Below, in pieces: positions 1 through 4,256 of a stretch of 10,604 nucleotides of DNA. The stretch covers positions 18,189-28,792 of the forward strand of contig DEHO01000012.1 in the NCBI GenBank assembly GCA_002351955.1, written 5' to 3'. Each line of letters opens with the position of its first letter. The first letter of the stretch is position 1. The notes under the pieces are model-generated. The model saw only the letters and a list, made by a program, of their open reading frames with translations. It ran no database searches and was not told the DNA's origin. The stretch comes from Flavobacteriales bacterium UBA2798 (GTDB lineage Bacteria; Bacteroidota; Bacteroidia; Flavobacteriales_D; UBA2798). The position numbers and the translations under genes were made by a program.

Positions 1-1217
1 GCAATGAAGGGTCCGATTTCCGCCGCAAACGAGTTGATTACTCCACCACAATTCACCGGCTCGGACCATGAACCATCCGACATTTTTTTCGAAACATATA
101 AATCTTTATCGCCATAGGAATCTTCCCGTTCAATGGCAAAAAGCAAAACATCGCCATCCGGATTGATGCAAGCTTCCTGGTACTGATTGTTATTGTAGAA
201 ATTCTTCACTTCAATATTTACAGGATTATTCCAACCGCTCCCATTGCGATGTGCAATTGAAAATCCTTGTTTGGAATATTCTCCATTGGAATCGTATTGC
301 CCCTTGAGCATAATCCACGAATTATCTCGTGCAACCCCAATACAGGAATTGTTGTTTTTATTGTTCACCGGCCTACCGAGGTTTATGGCTTTACCAAATA
401 AACCTTCATTGCCTAATTCCGCATACCAGATGTCATCGCTTTTGTCGTCCCCAAAATTTTGCGGATCATCGCTGCGGGTAAAATACAGGTGTTTACCATC
501 GTGAGAAATAGTAGGCTTTTTTTCAGGATAAGCAGTGTTGATGTTTGCACCCAGGTTTTCCTTTTTTACCACACCCAGATCCGTACCTGTTACAGCGTTT
601 ATTGTCCCTCTATCCTGAAATACCTCCAGATAATCTACCTGAACGTTGATGGTATTCTCCACAAAGAAGCCTACACTTTTATCAAAAGCAAATTTGAAAA
701 ACGGAACCTGACACAGCTGCACATCATCCAGAAAAAACGTGTAATTGCTTCCATCGCTTTTAAGTTTAAGTACATGATTGGTTTCCATCTGTACTTTTTT
801 CGCTGAGGGCGTCCATTTTACCTTGTAATCGTACGAACCTTCTTTCGTTTCAAATAAACCATGTTTACCTTCTCTCGAAACAGCAAATGTGTAATTGTTC
901 TTGTCGTTTTTCACATTCCAGGCAATGCCAAAATGTCCTGTCTTCGAAACACCTTTCAACGTGAATGAGGCATGAATTGCGAAGGGTTTGGAGGGATTGA
1001 TGGTAACCGGCTTCCATATCCACCAATACATCCCCTCCTTTTTGAGGTTGATTGCATAAGCACCGCCTGTAACCTCAGCGGTATATGTACCTTCCTTATA
1101 CAAAGGCCAGGCTCCTGAATTGGTGGTAAAATCTTCGCGATACAACGATTGATATTGTGTAAACGACTGATTTACAAGTATTAAAATAAAAAAGCAGGAG
1201 AATAGTGTTTTCAACAT
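1..1217 (-). CDS. Secreted PD40 beta-propeller protein, partial (C-terminus off the left edge)
   Basis: I translated this frame from the minus strand; it is open from the ATG at 1217 to the window edge (405 codons). The N-terminus (MLKTLFSCFFILILVNQSFT, then QYQ) is a clear signal peptide, so the product is exported. Residues ~25-205 are rich in alternating aromatic and polar residues (e.g. MYWWIWKP, HFGIAWNVKNDKNNYTFAV, YTFFLDDVQL) and look like a jelly-roll/LamG-like fold. Residues ~230-405 carry propeller-repeat signatures of the PD40/WD40-like family: PTISHDGKHLYFTRSDD followed by DIWYAEL, and ACINPDGDVLLFAIERE followed by KDLYVSKK. In Bacteroidota such propellers often precede an OmpA-type domain, but that end is outside the window. 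GGAGG lies only 2 nt before the ATG, unusually close. The reading frame and export are well supported; the ligand or role is unknown. Confidence 0.85.
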   Translation of the reverse strand, partial: MLKTLFSCFFILILVNQSFTQYQSLYREDFTTNSGAWPLYKEGTYTAEVTGGAYAINLKKEGMYWWIWKPVTINPSKPFAIHASFTLKGVSKTGHFGIAWNVKNDKNNYTFAVSREGKHGLFETKEGSYDYKVKWTPSAKKVQMETNHVLKLKSDGSNYTFFLDDVQLCQVPFFKFAFDKSVGFFVENTINVQVDYLEVFQDRGTINAVTGTDLGVVKKENLGANINTAYPEKKPTISHDGKHLYFTRSDDPQNFGDDKSDDIWYAELGNEGLFGKAINLGRPVNNKNNNSCIGVARDNSWIMLKGQYDSNGEYSKQGFSIAHRNGSGWNNPVNIEVKNFYNNNQYQEACINPDGDVLLFAIEREDSYGDKDLYVSKKMSDGSWSEPVNCGGVINSFAAEIGPFI

Positions 1218-1223
1218 AGCCTC

Positions 1224-1231
1224 CAAATTTA
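1224..1231 (-). promoter_or_regulatory. Possible -7 box for the secreted propeller gene
   Basis: On the minus strand this reads TAAATTTG, a perfect match to the Bacteroidetes -7 consensus TAnnTTTG. It ends only 6 nt before the ATG at 1217, so the transcript would be nearly leaderless, and no -33 TTG is found at the usual distance. It may be coincidental. Confidence 0.3.
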
Positions 1232-1317
1232 CCTGAAAAAACGATATTTTTGTCGCAGCAATTCAAGCGAAAAGGTTTTTTTTACGACTCTATGGGGGAC
1301 AAATGAAAAAATCTTCG

Positions 1318-1325
1318 TACTATTG
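1318..1325 (+). promoter_or_regulatory. Candidate -7 box for rplS
   Basis: TACTATTG, followed by CAGCC, differs from TAnnTTTG at one base and lies 22 nt before the rplS start. That would give a 5' leader of roughly 15-20 nt. No clear -33 TTG is visible upstream. Confidence 0.42.
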
Positions 1326-1347
1326 CAGCCCTAAAAAATGATAAGTC

Positions 1348-1707
1348 ATGGATCGTCTGGCAACAATCGCAAATGAACTGAACGAAAGCAAGAATCACTC
1401 TAAATTCAAGGCTGGTGACACTGTCACTGTTCACTATAAAATTAAAGAAGGTAACAAGGAGCGTATCCAGCAGTACCAGGGCGTTGTTATTCAGCGTCGC
1501 GGTGCAGGGATCACTGAAACCTTTACTGTTCGCAAAATGTCGAACAACATCGGTGTTGAGCGTATCTTCCCTGTAAACTCACCTTTCATTGATAAAGTGG
1601 AAGTAAACAAATCAGGTGTCGTACGTCGTGCACGTGTATTTTACCTGCGTGACCTTACCGGTAAAGCTGCTCGTATTAAAGAAAAGAAACATGCGGTTAA
1701 GGCTTAA
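1348..1707 (+). CDS. rplS: 50S ribosomal protein L19 (bL19)
   Basis: This 119-residue protein is close to the usual length of bL19 (115 in E. coli). The core motifs of the family are present: FKAGDTVTVHYKI at residues ~20-32, QQYQGVVIQRRGAGITETFT at ~41-60, VRKMSNNIGVERIFPVNSP at ~61-79, and the C-terminal VRRARVFYLRDLTGKAARIKE. L19 sits at the 30S-50S interface of the large ribosomal subunit and helps form an intersubunit bridge. The gene stands alone here (no trmD or rpsP next to it), with a one-mismatch -7 box upstream and a strong terminator downstream. An ATG at 1338 is out of frame; the ATG at 1348 gives the conserved N-terminus. It is a housekeeping gene and anchors this part of the window as core chromosome. 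Confidence 0.97.
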   Translation: MDRLATIANELNESKNHSKFKAGDTVTVHYKIKEGNKERIQQYQGVVIQRRGAGITETFTVRKMSNNIGVERIFPVNSPFIDKVEVNKSGVVRRARVFYLRDLTGKAARIKEKKHAVKA

Positions 1708-1730
1708 TCCTCAACCTCTTTTGATACAGA

Positions 1731-1759
1731 AAGCCGTCCTAACAGACGGCTTTTTTTTT
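1731..1759 (+). terminator. Rho-independent terminator of rplS
   Basis: AAGCCGTC (1731-1738) pairs perfectly with GACGGCTT (1745-1752) around the loop CTAACA, and T residues run on to 1759. It starts 24 nt after the rplS stop codon. Confidence 0.93.
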
Positions 1760-1798
1760 GCTCAACGTTGTGTTATTTCAGTAAGAATATTTGAAGTG

Positions 1799-1821
1799 AA
1801 AGTTCCCTAATTGGGAACTTT
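1799..1821 (+). promoter_or_regulatory. Palindromic operator candidate of the higBA operon
   Basis: AAAGTTCCC (1799-1807) and GGGAACTTT (1813-1821) form a perfect 9-bp inverted repeat around TAATT. A TTG at 1811-1813 inside it could be the -33 element for the -7 box at 1837-1844 (23 bp between them, slightly long). HigA-type antitoxins usually repress their own operon by binding palindromes at the promoter, so this is the likely site. It has only a short T stretch after it and rplS already has a terminator, so a termination role is less likely. Confidence 0.6.
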
Positions 1822-1836
1822 TTAATTTCTATTTCG

Positions 1837-1844
1837 TAAATTTG
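1837..1844 (+). promoter_or_regulatory. -7 box of the higBA promoter
   Basis: TAAATTTG matches the Bacteroidetes -7 consensus TAnnTTTG exactly. The expected start of transcription, about 4-8 nt downstream, leaves a leader of roughly 10 nt before the ATG at 1861. Confidence 0.6.
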
Positions 1845-1860
1845 TATAAACTTGAAAATA

Positions 1861-2154
1861 ATGCGAGTCATTTCGCGAAAAACTCTTTTACTGTTTTGGA
1901 AAATACACCCTGATGCAGAACAAGCTCTAAAATCATGGTATGATGAGGCTGATAAAGCGAAATGGATTTCACCAAATGACATCAAAAAAAACTATCCATC
2001 CGCAAGTATCCTTTCTGACAACAGAATTGTATTTAATATAAAAGGAAACAAATACAGGTTAATAGTGAAGGTTAATTACAAACACCAAATGGTCTGGATT
2101 CGTTTTGTTGGCACCCATGCTGACTATGATAAAATTGATGCGGAAATAATTTAA
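1861..2154 (+). CDS. higB: HigB-family toxin (type II toxin-antitoxin, RelE-like mRNA interferase)
   Basis: The 97-residue protein begins MRVISRKTLLLFWKIHPDAE and continues with ALKSWYDEADKAKWISPNDI, the typical opening of the HigB toxin family. The second half has NRIVFNIKGNKYRLIVKVNY (~54-73) and MVWIRFVGTHADYDKID (~77-93), the conserved beta-strand core with the family's GTHADYD. HigB toxins of the RelE fold cleave mRNA, usually on the ribosome, and are neutralised by HigA. I chose the ATG at 1861 because family members start MRVI; an upstream in-frame TTG at 1852 would add only three residues. The antitoxin gene starts 5 nt after this stop, and toxin-first order is usual for higBA. A palindrome and promoter lie just upstream, consistent with autoregulation. 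No truncation is seen. Confidence 0.92.
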   Translation: MRVISRKTLLLFWKIHPDAEQALKSWYDEADKAKWISPNDIKKNYPSASILSDNRIVFNIKGNKYRLIVKVNYKHQMVWIRFVGTHADYDKIDAEII

Positions 2155-2159
2155 GCGCT

Positions 2160-2516
2160 ATGGATTTCAAGATTTTAAAGACTAAAAAAGATTACGAAAA
2201 TGCTCTCAAACGGCTTGAAAAAGTGTTTGATGCAAAACCGGGAAGCAAAGAAAGTAATGAATTGGAATTGCTGGCGATGCTAATTGAGCGCTATGAAAAA
2301 GAGCACTTCCCAATAGATGCCCCCGATCCGGTAGAGGCGATTAAATTCAGAATGGAACAATTGGGAATGAAGCAAAAAGACCTGGATAAAATCATCGGTG
2401 GTAAAAACCGGGTAAGCGAAATTTTAAACAGAAAACGTAAACTAAGCCTCGAAATGATTCGCAACATCCACGCTTCATTGGATATCCCTCTTGAATCGCT
2501 CATTCAGGCTTATTGA
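2160..2516 (+). CDS. higA: HigA-family antitoxin with XRE-type helix-turn-helix
   Basis: This 118-residue protein follows higB after 5 nt, so the pair is surely co-transcribed. Residues ~1-50 (DYENALKRLEKVFDAKPGSK, ELELLAMLIERYEKEHFPID) form the charged helical region typical of this antitoxin group. Residues ~57-115 are a helix-turn-helix of the XRE/Cro type: DPVEAIKFRMEQLGMKQKDL, then IIGGKNRVSEILNRKRKLSL and IRNIHASLDIPLESLI. The protein would bind and block HigB and, through the HTH, repress the operon, most likely at the palindrome at 1799-1821. Its end faces the stop of the leftward cytochrome-like gene across 26 nt, where I see no clear hairpin. Confidence 0.92.
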   Translation: MDFKILKTKKDYENALKRLEKVFDAKPGSKESNELELLAMLIERYEKEHFPIDAPDPVEAIKFRMEQLGMKQKDLDKIIGGKNRVSEILNRKRKLSLEMIRNIHASLDIPLESLIQAY

Positions 2517-2542
2517 CAAAAAAGGTACTCAGCAATGCGTTC

Positions 2543-3007
2543 TTACAACAACAACTTCCTGATCCGCACCATCGGGCCGGGACAAAATTGCTGGTGACAG
2601 GTCAAACAGGAAGTGACGGTAGTATTGAAAATCTCCTGCGCATTTTCAGGGCGCTCACGGAGTTTTCCGACATTAAACAAGTAGGCATCGGCCATCCCGG
2701 CAAAGACATCCGTTTTAACGGTAGGATCGGTTGGAGTAGCTGTTTTGAGAGTAGAATAATCCATTGATAAATCCAGCGAATCGATTCTTCCCTTTTCAAG
2801 ATGCTCACGATAAATGCGCATATCTGCATCCATTTTACGCATCAGATCAGCAAGTTCAGAGGCTTTGTATTCATCAAATACAGGTTTTTCACAGGCTGCA
2901 AGTGAATCTGCCTTGCGCTTTTCTGCATCCGCTTCCTCCTCTCCCGAACTGCAGGCCACAAGGACCAAAATCAGTCCGAGAACCAGGAGCGATTTATTTC
3001 TTGCCAT
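2543..3007 (-). CDS. Small c-type cytochrome-like lipoprotein (C-terminal CxxCH)
   Basis: The frame is open further upstream, but the ATG at 3007 gives a proper lipoprotein signal: MARNKSLLVLGLILVLVACS, with the lipobox LVAC and Cys19 as the likely lipidated residue. A charged linker follows (EEEADAEKRKADS), then helical stretches such as YKASELADLMRKMDADMRIY and the motif CLTCH at residues 134-138, near the end of the 154-residue protein. One haem c site close to the C-terminus is the layout of class II (cytochrome c'-like) proteins, which are four-helix bundles. I infer a periplasm-facing, membrane-anchored haem protein. The axial ligand, any redox partner and gas binding are unknown, and CxxCH alone does not prove haem attachment. 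The start overlaps the end of the DUF4920 gene by 14 nt, so the two are an operon, probably translationally coupled. Confidence 0.82.
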   Translation of the reverse strand: MARNKSLLVLGLILVLVACSSGEEEADAEKRKADSLAACEKPVFDEYKASELADLMRKMDADMRIYREHLEKGRIDSLDLSMDYSTLKTATPTDPTVKTDVFAGMADAYLFNVGKLRERPENAQEIFNTTVTSCLTCHQQFCPGPMVRIRKLLL

Positions 3008-3509
3008 TGCTGTTGATGATAACACCATTGGCAACAAACGACCATTCGGCTTTCGCTTGGGTAATCGCATCGATTTCTTCTTTGGAAGCACCTTCATCTT
3101 CGAGGTAATGTTTTTGCATATCTACCGAAATGGTATCCACGAAAGCCCAACCCTGGAAGGTCGCTTTCATTCCATCAGCATTCTTGGGAACGAAAAATCC
3201 GTAATCTTTAAACGTTACACGCATCTCTTCTCCGTTTTCCATATCAACTGTCATCCAGCATCCTTTTTTCTTACAACACTGATTAATGGTAGCAGTAAGT
3301 TTCACTTCCATTGAGTCTTTGCCCTGAATGGCCTTAACGAATTCAGTCATGCTAATTGCACCATCCGGAGTGATGGAACTGTCGCCATAGATCTCCACCT
3401 GCTCTTTTGCAGTAGTATCTCCGGCAGGTTCTTCTGTTTTGGTCTCTCCTCCGCAGCTCATTGCAAAAAAGGACATGGAAACAAGGTAAAGGGCAAGGAT
3501 CTTTTTCAT
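2994..3509 (-). CDS. DUF4920-domain lipoprotein
   Basis: The 171-residue protein starts MKKILALYLVSMSFFAMSCG, a lipoprotein signal with Cys19 as the modified residue, followed by an acidic, flexible linker. Residues ~38-160 match what I know of DUF4920: an opening YGDSSITPDGAISMTEFVKA, a Cys-rich centre INQCCKKKGCWMTVDM (Cys78, Cys79, Cys84), VTFKDYGFFVPKNADGM, and a last strand GWAFVDTISVD. The domain is common in Bacteroidota and its function is not established; the conserved cysteines suggest metal or redox chemistry. The next gene downstream encodes a CxxCH lipoprotein and overlaps by 14 nt, which supports an envelope redox link, but this is inference. A perfect -7 box lies 22 nt upstream of the start. 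Confidence 0.9.
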   Translation of the reverse strand: MKKILALYLVSMSFFAMSCGGETKTEEPAGDTTAKEQVEIYGDSSITPDGAISMTEFVKAIQGKDSMEVKLTATINQCCKKKGCWMTVDMENGEEMRVTFKDYGFFVPKNADGMKATFQGWAFVDTISVDMQKHYLEDEGASKEEIDAITQAKAEWSFVANGVIINSNGKK

Positions 3510-3530
3510 TTTTTCAAGGTTTTATGGGGG

Positions 3531-3538
3531 CAAATATA
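3531..3538 (-). promoter_or_regulatory. -7 box of the DUF4920/cytochrome operon
   Basis: The minus strand reads TATATTTG, an exact match to TAnnTTTG. It lies 22 nt before the ATG at 3509, giving a short leader. No TTG is found at the usual -33 position. Confidence 0.55.
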
Positions 3539-3582
3539 GTGATTGTAGGAATCCACCTACGTTAAGGCTTCGGCGGACAAGT

Positions 3583-3606
3583 GTGGGAGTGTGCGAATGT
3601 GGGAAT
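3583..3606. repeat. Three tandem 8-bp units in the intergenic region
   Basis: GTGGGAGT, GTGCGAAT and GTGGGAAT follow each other without gaps and differ at one or two positions. They lie in the 166-bp gap between the DUF4920 gene and the zinc-ribbon ORF, followed by C/T-rich sequence (CGTTCCCATTCCCGTTC) partly complementary to the last unit. No gene was recognised in the gap. Confidence 0.5.
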
Positions 3607-3675
3607 CCGTTCTCGTTCCCATTCCCGTTCTTTTATCAAATACATCCATAAAACGCTAATTAGAACGCAGATAGC

Positions 3676-4008
3676 ATGCGTAGCGACGACTATATATTGG
3701 CCGCTTGTAAGCTATTGCTCATGAATGAAACGAAAGAAATACACGATGCCATTCAATCTTGCTTAAAAGTTCTGATAGAACTTAAATGGGGCGATGGCTA
3801 CCATTGCCGGAAATGCCAACATGGGAATTGGGTAAAAGGCAGAACATGGTATTACAGGCGTTGCGGCTCTTGCCGATACGATGAATCTGCAATTGCGCAC
3901 ACTCCACTACAAGGAAAACGACTAACGAAGCAATCCTGGCTTCTCTCACTTCGTGACCAATCGTTTGAGGAACAACTGAAAATTGTACGTGAACATATAG
4001 TTAAGTAA
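3676..4008 (+). CDS. Zinc-ribbon protein resembling the N-terminus of an IS1595-type transposase (probable remnant)
   Basis: The 110-residue ORF contains LIELKWGDGYHCRKCQHGNW, then YYRRCGSCRYDESAIAHTPL and QGKRLTKQSWLLSL. This spacing of two Cys pairs (CxxC, ~15 residues, CxxC) after a 'L.W.dGy.C' opening, followed by S-x-x-A-x-T and a K-rich segment, is the layout of the N-terminal zinc ribbon of IS1595-family transposases. The DDE catalytic domain that should follow is missing: the frame stops at 4008 and I found no continuation in the next 140 bases. No target-site duplication or terminal inverted repeats could be recognised around it. The start is uncertain: the ATG at 3676 or the one at 3721 would both keep the zinc ribbon. 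It may be a decayed insertion sequence next to the CRISPR locus, or a retained small DNA-binding protein. Confidence 0.55.
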   Translation: MRSDDYILAACKLLLMNETKEIHDAIQSCLKVLIELKWGDGYHCRKCQHGNWVKGRTWYYRRCGSCRYDESAIAHTPLQGKRLTKQSWLLSLRDQSFEEQLKIVREHIVK

Positions 4009-4097
4009 AAATATGTATCAACATTCATTCCCTAATACGAATTAAAAAACATAATAAATAAAGGAGAATGCGAAAGAACTCGTCCAGAAAACCGAGA

Positions 4098-4124
4098 ATT
4101 TCATCCAAAATATTTGGATGAAAT
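4098..4124. repeat. Perfect 27-bp palindrome between the zinc-ribbon ORF and the tracrRNA gene
   Basis: ATTTCATCCAAA (4098-4109) and TTTGGATGAAAT (4113-4124) are perfect 12-bp arms around ATA. There is no long T-run on either side, so it is not a standard intrinsic terminator. It lies about 28 nt beyond the end of the tracrRNA gene in the direction of tracrRNA transcription. It could be a protein-binding site, a read-through hairpin, or a remnant of a mobile element. The rest of the 248-bp gap before cas9 holds the tracrRNA gene and no coding region. Confidence 0.7.
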
Positions 4125-4151
4125 GATAAAATACTGGAAATTAAGGGCATG

Positions 4152-4175
4152 AAAAAAGGCGAGTTGCCCCGCCTT
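4152..4175 (-). terminator. tracrRNA terminator hairpin
   Basis: On the minus strand AAGGCG (4175-4170) pairs with CGCCTT (4161-4156). The stem is extended by a G:U and a G:C pair and closed by a GCAA loop, with T residues continuing to 4152. In tracrRNAs the terminator hairpin is usually also a structural part bound by Cas9. Confidence 0.88.
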
Positions 4176-4221
4176 AAATGTTTTCACAACGGAATAATCC
4201 TTATTGTGATTTGCTTTCAAC
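4152..4221 (-). ncRNA. tracrRNA of the type II-C CRISPR system
   Basis: Read on the minus strand, the RNA begins near 4221 with an anti-repeat: the complement of positions 4204-4219 pairs perfectly with 16 consecutive nucleotides (2-17) of the crRNA-strand repeat, and position 1 can form a G:U pair. It is followed by a small nexus hairpin (GGA-UUAU-UCC, 4191-4200), the linker GUUGUGAAAACAUUU, and an 8-bp terminator hairpin with a GCAA tetraloop and a U-run. A perfect TATATTTG -7 box lies immediately upstream, so the predicted transcript is about 70 nt. tracrRNA pairs with crRNA and is bound by Cas9. Only the minus strand has the terminator U-run, so the direction is secure. The exact 5' end is inferred. 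Confidence 0.88.
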
Positions 4222-4223
4222 AC

Positions 4224-4231
4224 CAAATATA
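4224..4231 (-). promoter_or_regulatory. -7 box of the tracrRNA promoter
   Basis: The minus strand reads TATATTTG, an exact TAnnTTTG match, which would start transcription near 4218-4221, right at the anti-repeat. The -33 region falls next to the cas9 start codon and is T-rich without a TTG at the standard distance. The box lies inside the cas9 5' leader on the opposite strand. Confidence 0.65.
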
Positions 4232-4256
4232 ATATAAATACTCAAACTATAAAAAA

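Noticed and set aside
244..806. Plus-strand ORFs of 86 and 115 residues
   Set aside because: They are antisense to the long open minus-strand frame encoding the secreted propeller protein, which has a signal peptide and repeat motifs.
1799..1821. Palindrome as a second terminator of rplS
   Set aside because: rplS already has a strong terminator at 1731-1759, and this palindrome lies at the higBA promoter.
1852..1860. TTG start for higB
   Set aside because: HigB proteins start at the MRVI equivalent; the ATG at 1861 fits better.
3008..3097. Upstream extension of the cytochrome-like gene by 30 residues
   Set aside because: It would bury the lipoprotein signal peptide behind a basic stretch; the ATG at 3007 starts a perfect signal and lipobox.
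2814..3314. 166-residue plus-strand ORF
   Set aside because: It lies antisense to the two lipoprotein genes, whose lipoboxes, family motifs and overlap make them the real genes.
4201..4221. tracrRNA on the plus strand, with crRNAs from the plus strand
   Set aside because: The terminator hairpin has its T-run only on the minus strand, and the -7 box points leftward.
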